From: Acidobacteriaceae bacterium TAA 166
GTDB lineage: Bacteria; Acidobacteriota; Terriglobia; Terriglobales; Acidobacteriaceae
Assembly (NCBI GenBank): GCA_000421065.1
Contig: ATWD01000001.1
Location: 992,001-1,056,000, forward strand
DNA length: 64,000 nucleotides
Direction of reading: 5' to 3'
Part shown: positions 29,698 through 37,229 of the stretch, piece after piece
Layout of the letters: every line of letters begins with the position of its first letter
Numbering within the stretch: position 1 is the stretch's first letter
Program-made: the position numbers and the translations under genes
Notes under the pieces: model-generated
Told to the model about the DNA's origin: nothing
The model's input: only the letters and a program-made list of their open reading frames with translations
The model's database searches: none

Positions 29698-31563
29698 GTG
29701 GCAAAAAGCGATCAGAAGCGGCTGGGAAAGAAACACCGTCAGGCCAGCACCCGGCCCAAGAAGGGCCGCGCACCGAAGGTCACGCCGACCACCGGCGCCG
29801 TCGACCCGCGCAAACGCAAGGAGCTCGCGGCCAGGAAGGCGGCGGCGGAGAAGTTGAAGCGCACGCCGAAGAAGTCGCCGGAGCGTGAGGCGCGCATTAC
29901 GCTGCGTTCTGAGGCTGCGGGCTCAACCAGGCGCTCGGCGCAACCGCCAGCTCCACGCGCGGCTGTTCGTCCGGCGCGAGCTGGAGCGAAGTCTCTCGCT
30001 TCGCGCGGCGCGGGCGTGGAAGACGTCGACGAGGTGCAGGAGCAGCGCGACTGGCGCAGGGCCGAGGTCGAGGCTACGCGCTACGACACGGAGAAAGAAG
30101 CGGTCGACACGCAGTCGCCACTCATCGCCATCTGCGGACGGCCGAACGTCGGCAAATCGACGCTCTTCAACCGTCTCACCGGATCGCGCCGCTCCATCGT
30201 CGGCGACGAGCCCGGCATCACGCGCGACCGTATCTACGGCGAGATTGACTGGGCCGGACGCATTGTCCGCGTGGTCGACACCGGCGGCGTCGTCCCGGAC
30301 GACGAGGCCCTGATTCCGGGCGAGATCTTTCGGCAGGCGCAGATCGCGCTCGAGGAGGCCGACACGGTCATGATGGTCGTCGACGGCCGAACCGAGCTTG
30401 CCTCGCCCGACCTGGAGCTGGCGCGGCTGCTTCTACGCGGAAGCAAGCCGGTCTTCCTGGCGGTCAACAAGATGGATACGGCCGAGCTGCTGGCCGGGGC
30501 GGAGAACTTCCGCTCTCTGGGCTTTCGCAACGTGCTTCCGGTCTCCGCCGAGCACGGCACCGGCGTCGGCGACCTGCTGGACGAGGTCTTCGCCTCGCTG
30601 CCGACGGAGACAGTCGCCGAGGAGCCGACCGAGGTCATGCTCACGGCGGGCGATGAGATGGAGGAGGACGAGGACGGTGCCGCCGGGGACCAAAACACGG
30701 CGCGGCCTCGCAAGCTGCGCACGCACGGCGAGTACGAGCAGCTGGAGACCAAGATCGCGATCATCGGCCGGCCGAACGTCGGCAAGTCGACCCTGCTGAA
30801 CGCTCTCACCGGCACGACGCGCGCCATCGTGTCACCGATCGCGGGAACCACGCGCGACGCCGTCGACGAGGTGGTCGAGCGCGACGGACACCTGTTCCGC
30901 TTCGTCGATACGGCGGGCATCCGTCGCAAGGGGAAGACCACGCTGATGGCGGAGAAGCTTTCGGTCATCATGGCTCGGAAGCATCTGGAGGCGGCCGACG
31001 TCTCGCTGCTGCTGATCGATGCTGTGGAGGGGGTCACGGCTCTGGACGCGAACATCGGCGGCTACGCTCATGAGAGCGGACGGAGTGTGATCATCGTGGT
31101 GAACAAGTGGGACGCGGTCACGACCAACCGCACGGATGGGAAGGCTCCGGCGGACAAGAAGGTCTACGAGCAGCAGGTGCGGGACGCTTTGAAGTATCTG
31201 GACTATGCTCCTCTGCTGTTCATCTCGGCGGCGGAGGGCAAGGGCGTCGATCAGGTCTTCAAGAAGGTCGAGCTGGTGGCGCGGGAGCGGCGCAAGCGCG
31301 TCACGACGGGGAACATGAACCGCTTCCTCGAGCGGGTGGACTTTCAGAAGGCTTCGGTGCCGATGTCGAAGCGGATCAGGATCTACTACATGACGCAGGC
31401 TGCGGTCGCGCCTCCGACCTTCGTGCTGTTCACGGACAAGGATGTGAAGCTGCACTTCAGCTACGAACGGTTCCTGGCGAATCAGATTCGCGAGCACTTC
31501 AGCTTCATCGGGACGCCGATCTGGTTCAAGGTGCGCGCACGAAACAAGAAGAAGGAAGAGTAG
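29698..31563 (+). CDS. der: Ribosome-assembly GTPase Der (EngA), long N-terminal extension
   Basis: Der has two GTPase domains and matures the 50S subunit. Both G1 loops GRPNVGKST are present (residues 147 and 357), with DTGG and DTAG switch motifs, NKMD and NKWD, then the C-terminal KH-like domain (KRIRIYYMTQAAVAPPTFVLF). Usual length is ~440-490; here 621, because about 140 residues rich in Lys, Arg, Ala and Pro precede the first GTPase domain. Start is GTG; the GAGGAGA upstream is a long 15 bases away, so a downstream start inside the extension is possible. Confidence 0.93.
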   Translation: MAKSDQKRLGKKHRQASTRPKKGRAPKVTPTTGAVDPRKRKELAARKAAAEKLKRTPKKSPEREARITLRSEAAGSTRRSAQPPAPRAAVRPARAGAKSLASRGAGVEDVDEVQEQRDWRRAEVEATRYDTEKEAVDTQSPLIAICGRPNVGKSTLFNRLTGSRRSIVGDEPGITRDRIYGEIDWAGRIVRVVDTGGVVPDDEALIPGEIFRQAQIALEEADTVMMVVDGRTELASPDLELARLLLRGSKPVFLAVNKMDTAELLAGAENFRSLGFRNVLPVSAEHGTGVGDLLDEVFASLPTETVAEEPTEVMLTAGDEMEEDEDGAAGDQNTARPRKLRTHGEYEQLETKIAIIGRPNVGKSTLLNALTGTTRAIVSPIAGTTRDAVDEVVERDGHLFRFVDTAGIRRKGKTTLMAEKLSVIMARKHLEAADVSLLLIDAVEGVTALDANIGGYAHESGRSVIIVVNKWDAVTTNRTDGKAPADKKVYEQQVRDALKYLDYAPLLFISAAEGKGVDQVFKKVELVARERRKRVTTGNMNRFLERVDFQKASVPMSKRIRIYYMTQAAVAPPTFVLFTDKDVKLHFSYERFLANQIREHFSFIGTPIWFKVRARNKKKEE

Positions 31564-31954
31564 GCCCCTCCGTCGATATTGCGCAAAGTATTCATTTAAA
31601 ATACTTTATCTTCGGACTACATCTTCAAAGTATTGACATATAAGGGGTTATACCCAAAGTCTTGACAGGGAATGACTTATTGTCAAAAAAGTATGAATGA
31701 AAAAGGTTCAATGGGTTTTGAACGGAAATTCTTTCCGGATCTGCCGGAAGGCTTCTGTTTCCGGGAGTACTTCTATTTTAGCGAAGCCGGAGGGGTAAAT
31801 CGGCACCCCGAAGTTGCTCATAAAAAATAGTTATTCCGATGCGGTCTTGACAACCTTATGCCGGGCGGAGTCGAGAAGGGGTTGCAATGCGATGGGTTCG
31901 TGGGTAAATGGTTCATCTTTTCGGTCTTAGGCTCCCCACCTTCCGAATGCCTCG
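31564..31954. other. AT-rich non-coding stretch with short repeats
   Basis: This is the least GC-rich DNA of the window. CAAAGTATTGACA (31626-31638) recurs 29 bases later as CAAAGTCTTGACA (31655-31667), and a third CAAAGTATT starts at 31584. AAAGTATT/AATACTTT (31585-31592, 31600-31607) and TTGACA/TGTCAA (31662-31667, 31681-31686) are inverted repeats. No gene is credible. Together with 32195-32359 this is about 800 bases lacking an intact gene; it marks the left side of the foreign-looking segment. Confidence 0.6.
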
Positions 31955-32215
31955 ATGGACCTGAAGGATGCACATCGACAGGCTCGGATTCCATTCCGAA
32001 TCTCTCCTTCGAGGAAGATTAATGTAGCGGGAGTTGTGACTGAGCTGGTTGCAGGGGGTGTCGGCGGAAATATCGCCAGCGCGGTGCTGAAGAAATTCAA
32101 CCTGGGACCGATCGGAAATCTCGTCGCCGGGCTGGTTGGTGGCGGACTGGGCGGCCAGCTGCTGAACATGGTGCTGGCCGGGCGGGGGTGTTGATGGTGA
32201 TGGCGATCGCTTAGG
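31955..32215 (+). pseudogene. Remnant of a Gly-rich small hydrophobic protein
   Basis: The readable part (79 residues) has the pattern VVTELVAGGVGGNIASAVLKKFNLGPIGNLVAGLVGGGLGGQLLNMV, like a family of small Gly/Ala-rich proteins with repeated GG-NI-A and GPIGN-I-G units in Proteobacteria. The first ~26 residues do not fit that pattern. After the apparent stop, a different frame gives AGVLMVMAIA and a stop, resembling the family's C-terminus, which suggests an internal deletion and frameshift. Family memory is by pattern only; it might instead be an intact lineage-specific gene. Confidence 0.4.
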
Positions 32216-32271
32216 CACGCCTTCGTAACCGGGGTCGGCAGCACCCTCTGGATCTAAGAGCCGCCGGCCAG

Positions 32272-32305
32272 CCGCTTTACGGCCATCACCGCTTTACGGC
32301 CATCA
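32272..32305. repeat. Perfect 17-bp tandem duplication
   Basis: CCGCTTTACGGCCATCA occurs twice without a spacer (32272-32288 and 32289-32305), downstream of the AraC-type gene. Possibly a recent slippage event; no function is suggested. Confidence 0.85.
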
Positions 32306-32359
32306 CAATGCTGAGCTGCTGGTGCCATCGGCCGAAGCACATACCGGAACAGCGTCGAC

Positions 32360-33367
32360 TCAAGCGGGAAGCAACACCGCTTGTCGACTGGCGCCAGGCG
32401 GACGACCGGTGATGCGCTTGAACGCGCGGCTGAACGCGGCTTGAGAGGCGTAGCCCAAGCGTTGCGCTACGGCGTCGATCGGCAGCCTATCCTGGATGAG
32501 CCATTGGCTGGCGAGGCGCATTCGCAGTTCAATGGCATAGCGTAACGGCGGCATGCCGATCGTGGCCTGAAAGCGTTCCGCGAAAACAGAGCGGGATATA
32601 TGACACTCCGCTGCTAACTTTGCCACGGTCCAGTCGCGCCCAGGCTGTCGGTGGAGAGCCAAAATAGCCCGGGCCAGCCGGGGGTCGCGCAATGCTGCTA
32701 CGAGTCCAGATGCGTTGTCGCAGCCGCATTCGATCCAGCCGCGCACGATCATGGCCGCAACCACATCGGCGAGGCGAGCAAGGATACCGGCGAAACCAAC
32801 GCGCCCCGAGCAAATTTCGCGTTTCATCGAAGCGAGGATCGGCATGAGTCCGGGGTAGCGCTGCCCTGTGGCATCGACCACCATGAGGCTGGGCATCAGT
32901 GGGCCGAGCCCCTGCATACCGCCAAGATCAAACTCCATACACCCGTAAAAGAGGATAGCGCTGGGGGTAATGTCAGTGCTGGGGCAGGTATCCACACCGC
33001 TTACCGTGTCACCGAGAGGTGCCACGTCGAAGCTGTCTATGTGTCGGGCCGAAATCTCCGGGCCGGACAAAAGCTGATGGCTCTCTCCCTGGGGCATGAA
33101 CACGGCGTTGCCGGCCGACAACTCATGCAAGACGCCGTCCCTGGTTCGCAGAACGGCGGAGCCGACGGCGAGATAGTGGAAGTAGGCGTGTCCACGCTTG
33201 GCATCAAAGTTCAGACCGAAAGCCGGCCCGGTCTGGATGCGGCGGTACTGGACACCGCGCAGCCGCATGCCGGTCAGCAGCTCGCTGATGAGGTCAGAGG
33301 ACAGTGCAAACTGATCTGGCGAGTTCATTTCAGGGGTTTCAGTCAAAAATACCAGACTATTCATCAT
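32360..33367 (-). CDS. AraC-family transcriptional regulator
   Basis: A 335-residue regulator: residues ~30-200 form a cupin-like effector domain (HYLAVGSAVLRTRDGVLHELSAGNAVFMPQGESHQL), and the C-terminal ~100 residues hold the two helix-turn-helices of AraC (WTVAKLAAECHISRSVFAERFQ and PIDAVAQRLGYASQAAFSRAFKR). It is divergent from the MFS gene with only 35 bases between, the classic layout of a regulator controlling an adjacent transporter. AGGA lies seven bases before the chosen ATG; a second start at 33328 is possible. Codon choice looks less like its neighbours, fitting transfer with the adjacent genes. Confidence 0.88.
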   Translation of the reverse strand: MMNSLVFLTETPEMNSPDQFALSSDLISELLTGMRLRGVQYRRIQTGPAFGLNFDAKRGHAYFHYLAVGSAVLRTRDGVLHELSAGNAVFMPQGESHQLLSGPEISARHIDSFDVAPLGDTVSGVDTCPSTDITPSAILFYGCMEFDLGGMQGLGPLMPSLMVVDATGQRYPGLMPILASMKREICSGRVGFAGILARLADVVAAMIVRGWIECGCDNASGLVAALRDPRLARAILALHRQPGRDWTVAKLAAECHISRSVFAERFQATIGMPPLRYAIELRMRLASQWLIQDRLPIDAVAQRLGYASQAAFSRAFKRITGRPPGASRQAVLLPA

Positions 33368-33387
33368 AGACCATCCTGATTATCGCT

Positions 33388-33398
33388 CCTAGACTAGG
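33388..33398. promoter_or_regulatory. Candidate operator between AraC regulator and MFS gene
   Basis: CCTAGACTAGG is an odd-length perfect palindrome in the 35-base divergent gap, placed where a regulator would cover both start regions. AraC proteins usually bind direct repeats, so this may belong to another regulator or be chance. Confidence 0.3.
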
Positions 33399-33405
33399 TT
33401 TTGTG

Positions 33406-34656
33406 ATGAGCAATCGAGTTTACGAAACTGAATCGGACGCCAATCCGGAGTTAGCGGTTGGCATGGAGTCTTCGCCGCCAGCCTGGATGGCGGTGTTTTC
33501 GCTGACGATGGGGGTCTTTGGGTTGTTGACGGCGGAATACCTTCCGGCCAGCCTGCTGACGCCGATGGCCGCCGGCCTCGGGGTGTCGGAAGCATTGGCG
33601 GGGCAAGCGGTTACTGTAACGGCCATGGTGGCGCTTTTTTCAGGCTTGCTGGTGCCGAGCGTCACGCGCAGGCTCGACCGCCGTGTGGTCCTGTTGAGTT
33701 TTACCACGTTGATGATCGCGTCCAATCTGCTGGTTGCCCTATCGTCCAGCTTGGCGGTGCTGTTAGCGATGCGGGTTCTGCTGGGCATCGCCTTGGGCGG
33801 GTTCTGGAGTATGGCGGCAGCCGTGGCGATGCGCCTTGTACCCGAAAAATTGGTGCCTCGCGCCCTCTCGATCATTTTCAGTGGTATTGCGGTGGGGGTC
33901 GTCGTGGCGGTGCCACTCGGGAGCTATCTGGGGGGACTGTACGGCTGGCATAGCGCCTTCGTCGCCGCTGCCGCAGTCGGCTTGGTAACGTTTGCCTTCC
34001 AATGGTTCACGCTACCGCGAATGGCGCCGCGCAAAACGGCACGAACGGCGTCGGTACTGGAGTTACTGCGCCGACCCGGAATCGGGATTGGGATGATAGG
34101 TTGCGTGCTCGCACATACCGGCCAATACGCTCTGTTCACTTACATCCGGCCTGCTCTGGAAAGTGTGGTGCATGTTGATGTCGATGGACTGGCCCTGATG
34201 CTGCTGGGTTTTGGCATAGCCAACTTCGTAGGCACGCTGCTGGTCGGTTGGCTGATGGAGCGTAGCCTGCATATGACCTTGGTCGTGATGCCTGCGTTGG
34301 TCGGCTTGGCAGCACTGGGCATGGTGGCGCTGCCCATTCAAATGACAGGGCTAACGCTGCTGGTGGTGCTTTGGGGTATGGCATTCGGTGGCGTGCCGGT
34401 GGCGTGGTCGAACTGGGTGGCCCGCGCGGTGCCTGATCAAGCTGAAAGCGCAGGCGGGATGGTAGTGGCGTCGGTGCAATCTTCCATTGCCGCCGGCGCC
34501 GCTTTGGGTGGCATGGTTTTCGGCTTTGGAGGTGTCACGGGGGTGTTCGTTACCGCAGGCATCGTGATGCTGCTTGCGGCACTGGTGATTGCCCTGCGTG
34601 TCAAGGTTGAGGCACCTCGACACGGCGTACAAGCTGGTTCGAGCCTACATTTTTGA
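33406..34656 (+). CDS. MFS transporter, DHA1 family (drug/nucleoside efflux type)
   Basis: A 416-residue, twelve-helix permease. Characteristic DHA1 segments: FGLLTAEYLPASLLTPMAAGLGVSEALAGQAVTVTAM in helices 1-2, the loop 2-3 region VTRRLDRRVVLL, and ALSIIFSGIAVGVVVAVPLGSYLGGLYGWHSAF (motif C-like) in helix 5. It resembles YdhP/NepI/AraJ-type exporters; the substrate is unknown. GTG at 33403 precedes the ATG and could be the start instead. Divergent from the AraC regulator that probably controls it, and followed 31 bases later by the truncated LysR gene. Confidence 0.88.
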   Translation: MSNRVYETESDANPELAVGMESSPPAWMAVFSLTMGVFGLLTAEYLPASLLTPMAAGLGVSEALAGQAVTVTAMVALFSGLLVPSVTRRLDRRVVLLSFTTLMIASNLLVALSSSLAVLLAMRVLLGIALGGFWSMAAAVAMRLVPEKLVPRALSIIFSGIAVGVVVAVPLGSYLGGLYGWHSAFVAAAAVGLVTFAFQWFTLPRMAPRKTARTASVLELLRRPGIGIGMIGCVLAHTGQYALFTYIRPALESVVHVDVDGLALMLLGFGIANFVGTLLVGWLMERSLHMTLVVMPALVGLAALGMVALPIQMTGLTLLVVLWGMAFGGVPVAWSNWVARAVPDQAESAGGMVVASVQSSIAAGAALGGMVFGFGGVTGVFVTAGIVMLLAALVIALRVKVEAPRHGVQAGSSLHF

Positions 34657-34687
34657 TGGTACCGTCCGCTCTTGTCGGGTTAACGGT

Positions 34688-35005
34688 GTGGAATTACGAC
34701 ATCATCTTCGTTGTTTCCTAGCCGTTGCCGAAGAACTCCATTTCGCCCGTGCGGCAGAACGGCTGCACGTTGAGCAGTCCCCTCTGTCGCGGGCGATCAA
34801 GGAACTCGAAGAAGACTTGGGCGCACAGCTTTTCGCGCGTACCTCGCGCAGTACCCGTTTGACCCGCGCGGGCAAGTTGTTTCTGGAGCATGTGCCGCGC
34901 ATCTTCACGGCTTTACAGCAGGCCCGCGACGGCGTAAAAGCCGCTGCCAACGGTTTCACGACCAGTTATCAGCCGCTCTTTGTCCAGCGAGGAAGGACGC
35001 CATGA
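34688..35005 (+). pseudogene. Truncated LysR regulator joined to a TrbI C-terminal fragment
   Basis: Residues 1-90 are a LysR winged-HTH and linker helix (FLAVAEELHFARAAERLHVEQSPLSRAIKELEEDLGAQLFARTSRSTRLTRAGKLF ... QQARDGVKAAANGF), but the ~200-residue effector domain is missing. The frame then continues into YQPLFVQRGRTP and stop, which matches the typical end of the conjugation protein TrbI (..RPYQPLFFQRG..). The TGA overlaps an ATG (ATGA) preceded by AGGAAGGA, as expected for a trbI-to-next-gene junction. The start GTG lacks a strong Shine-Dalgarno. I read the gene as a deletion fusion. Confidence 0.8.
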
Positions 35006-35135
35006 GTAACGTCCACAAAGAAGCTACGGCTGGGGCCGCTACCGAAGACCGATAGCATTAAGGTGACCCTTCTCGTGTCCGGCCACGCTTAAGGCTGACC
35101 TTGACCGCTACGCCATGCTGCACGCGCAAACGCTC
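35002..35135 (+). pseudogene. Frameshifted DUF2274 (conjugation-module) remnant
   Basis: Starting at ATG 35002, pieces in three frames read MSNVH, then KKLRLGPLPKTDSIKVTLLV, then ADLDRYAMLHAQT. These resemble the DUF2274 family, small proteins usually encoded right after trbI in proteobacterial integrative conjugative elements. At least two frameshifts and a lost C-terminus make it non-functional. Recognition is from family memory of short segments, so moderate confidence. The remnant ends ~35 bases before the trmFO 3' end. Confidence 0.6.
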
Positions 35136-35168
35136 AGGATGGATGACACTTTGCGGGGTGGGCGTGGC

Positions 35169-36698
35169 TCATTCGGTGGAACGAGAGAGCCACTGGTCCC
35201 AGGCCTCGAGAGCTCGTTCGCACTGAATGCGGTGGCGCTCTTTTTTGTCGCGGATCTTCTTGCGCAGCTCCTCTTCGAGGGGCAGCAACAGGTCGAAGGT
35301 GACGTTGGCGGGCTGGAAGTTTTTGGCCTCGCTATGGGTGATGTAGTGAATGAGCGAGCCGTGCGCGCTCTCGCGTGGCGGAGGCTCGGGGATGCGGCCG
35401 TGGGCGAGGGCGGCGGCGAAGCGTCCGGCGAGCAGGCCTCCCGCGATGGATTCGGTATAACCCTCGACTCCGCTGAGCTGGCCGGCGATGAGGATGCGGG
35501 GGTGGTCCTTGAGCTGCAGCGTGGGGGTGAGGACGGCGGGCGAGTTGAGGTAGGTATTGCGGTGGATCTGGCCGTAGCGGAGGAACTTCGCGTTCTCGAG
35601 GCCGGGGATGAGGCGGAGGACGCGGGCCTGTTCGGAGTACTTCATGTGATTCTGGAAGCCGACGATGTTCCAAGAGTCGGCGCGGAGATTCTCCTGCCGG
35701 AGCTGGACGGCGGCATAGGGCCAGCGGCCGGTGCGCGGGTTGGTGAGCCCGGCGGGCTTCATGGGGCCAAAGCGGAGAGTGTCGTGGCCTCGGCGGGCGA
35801 TCTCCTCGATGGGGAGACAGCCTTCGAAGTACTTGGGGGCGGGGGGTGGGGTGGTTTTGGGTGCGTTCTGGACATCCTGAGCGTTCTGCGAAACCCAGGT
35901 CTCAGAAGCGAGACCTGGGGCCCCCGGTCTTGTGGCGGTGAGAGAAGGATTCTCTGCTCCGCTTCCTGAATGATGGGCCTCTTCCCCGCTTCGTTGAAGA
36001 CGGTCTTCGAGGAGCTGGCCGGCGGTGGGGAGGTGCTCCCACTCCTTGGCGGGGACGGTCTCGGCGGCGGAGAGGGCGTCGATGAAGCGGTCGTACTCCT
36101 CCTTGGTGAAGGGGCAGTTGATGTAGTCGGCGGTGCCCTTGTCCCAGCGGGCGGCGAGATAAACCTTGTCCATGTCGATGGATCCGGCGTCGACGATGGG
36201 GGAGATGGAGTCGTAGAAGGCGAGGTGCCGGGAGCCGGTGAGGCGCTGGAGCTCGGCGGTGAGAGCCGGCGACGTCAGGGGTCCGGTGGCGAGGATGGTG
36301 ATCTCGTCGGAGCCGGGGTCGAGGCGGGTGACCTCTTCGCGAACGACGGTGATGTCGGGGTTGCTGTCGATGAGGGTGGTGACCCAGGCGGAGAACTTCT
36401 GGCGGTCGACGGCGAGGGCATGGCCGGCGGGGACCTGGGAGGCGTGGGCGGCGGCGAGCAGGAAGGAGTCGGCGCGGCGCATCTCCTGCTTGAGGAGCCA
36501 GGGGGCGGAGTTTTCGCTCTCGCTTTTGAGGGAGTTGGAGCAGACGAGCTCGGCGAAGTCGGGGGTGAGGTGGGCCTCGGTGGAGCGGTGGGGTCGCATC
36601 TCGTAGAGGGTGACTTCGCAGCCGAGGGAGGCGGCCTGGAGGGCAGCCTCGGGGCCGGCGAGACCTCCTCCGATGATTCTTACTTTGGGTTTGGGCAT
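35169..36698 (-). CDS. trmFO: Methylenetetrahydrofolate-tRNA (uracil-54-C5)-methyltransferase
   Basis: TrmFO makes ribothymidine at tRNA position 54 using methylene-THF and FAD. From the ATG at 36698 the product is 509 residues. FAD motif IIGGGLAGPEAALQAASLG, Cys53 (LVCSNSLKSE), and the nucleophile cysteine of FEGCLPIEE (Cys294) are present, with RFGPMKPAGL and the C-terminal GVEGYTESIAGGLLAG. Usual length is ~440-470: an in-frame insertion of roughly 50-60 low-complexity residues lies just before Cys294 and contains a DNA palindrome (35894-35919). Since it falls between conserved blocks, the enzyme may still be active. Confidence 0.94.
   Translation of the reverse strand: MPKPKVRIIGGGLAGPEAALQAASLGCEVTLYEMRPHRSTEAHLTPDFAELVCSNSLKSESENSAPWLLKQEMRRADSFLLAAAHASQVPAGHALAVDRQKFSAWVTTLIDSNPDITVVREEVTRLDPGSDEITILATGPLTSPALTAELQRLTGSRHLAFYDSISPIVDAGSIDMDKVYLAARWDKGTADYINCPFTKEEYDRFIDALSAAETVPAKEWEHLPTAGQLLEDRLQRSGEEAHHSGSGAENPSLTATRPGAPGLASETWVSQNAQDVQNAPKTTPPPAPKYFEGCLPIEEIARRGHDTLRFGPMKPAGLTNPRTGRWPYAAVQLRQENLRADSWNIVGFQNHMKYSEQARVLRLIPGLENAKFLRYGQIHRNTYLNSPAVLTPTLQLKDHPRILIAGQLSGVEGYTESIAGGLLAGRFAAALAHGRIPEPPPRESAHGSLIHYITHSEAKNFQPANVTFDLLLPLEEELRKKIRDKKERHRIQCERALEAWDQWLSRSTE
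35894..35919. repeat. REP-like palindrome inside trmFO
   Basis: CCCAGGTCTC (35894-35903) and GAGACCTGGG (35910-35919) form a perfect 10-base stem with loop AGAAGC, inside the in-frame insertion of trmFO. The same architecture recurs at 49927-49952 with a compensatory T-to-C/A-to-G change. Confidence 0.75.
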
Positions 36699-37032
36699 CT
36701 TTTTGTATTGTCTCGCAGATGGGATGAGATCTGGTCCTGAACGAAGTGCCGAGAGGTTCTGCGCCTTCTCAGAGAACTGGGACCTGCTTTGGCTCGGGTA
36801 GGAGAGAGCCATACCCCAGGGGCTAAAAGCCCCATTCTTCTGATGGCCGGGAGAGGGCCAAGCCTGAAGGCTTGGCGTACCTCGAGGCGGTTCGAGCTTC
36901 GCTCGAATGTCTCACCTTAGCCGCTGCCCGGCGAAGATGATGAGGCTGACGCAATTTAGGGAACCGGCGTAAGATGGCTACCGTATTTTCTCTGTCTGGC
37001 GCTGCTGATGATGCGCCGATCACGAGGTCGTC
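36699..37032. repeat. Intergenic region with three consecutive hairpins
   Basis: The 334-base gap between trmFO and a small plus-strand gene contains GGGGCT/AGCCCC (36819-36833, loop AAA), GCCAAGCCT/AGGCTTGGC (36857-36876, loop GA) and TTCGAGC/GCTCGAA (36891-36907, loop TTC). Evenly spaced GC-rich hairpins of this kind look like REP/BIME clusters. Nothing in the gap appears to be coding. Confidence 0.6.
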
Positions 37033-37215
37033 ATGCTTTGCCTGATTCTGCTGATCCTCCTGCTAACCCGCCGCAGCTGGTGCGGCTACTCCCCCTACTC
37101 CTACGGATATTACGGACCTTACCCTTATCCGTATGGAGCTTACACTCCCTATGATCCCTACTGGCGGATGCGGTACTACGACTATCGCTACGGATACCGC
37201 AGGGGCTATTGGTAG
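37033..37215 (+). CDS. Tyr-rich 60-residue membrane-anchored peptide
   Basis: The product starts with a short hydrophobic segment (LCLILLILLLT) followed by a tail with 19 tyrosines among ~45 residues, in YSPYSYGYYGPYPYPYG and YRYGYRRGY runs. GAGG lies five to six bases before the ATG. I know no named family; small Tyr/Pro/Gly-rich envelope peptides exist in soil bacteria. It may be structural or a low-complexity orphan, and could be spurious. Confidence 0.5.
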   Translation: MLCLILLILLLTRRSWCGYSPYSYGYYGPYPYPYGAYTPYDPYWRMRYYDYRYGYRRGYW

Positions 37216-37229
37216 GCGACTCTCCCCGC

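Noticed and set aside
31697-31704. ATGAAAAA, the complement of TTTTTCAT, a target sequence reported for Tn4371-like elements
   Set aside because: Only one copy was found; no matching octamer lies near the other end of the remnant, and eight bases in AT-rich DNA are likely by chance.
36699-36812. N-terminal extension of trmFO to an upstream ATG
   Set aside because: The extra 38 residues (rich in Ser and Gln) precede the FAD motif, which in the family begins within ten residues of the start.
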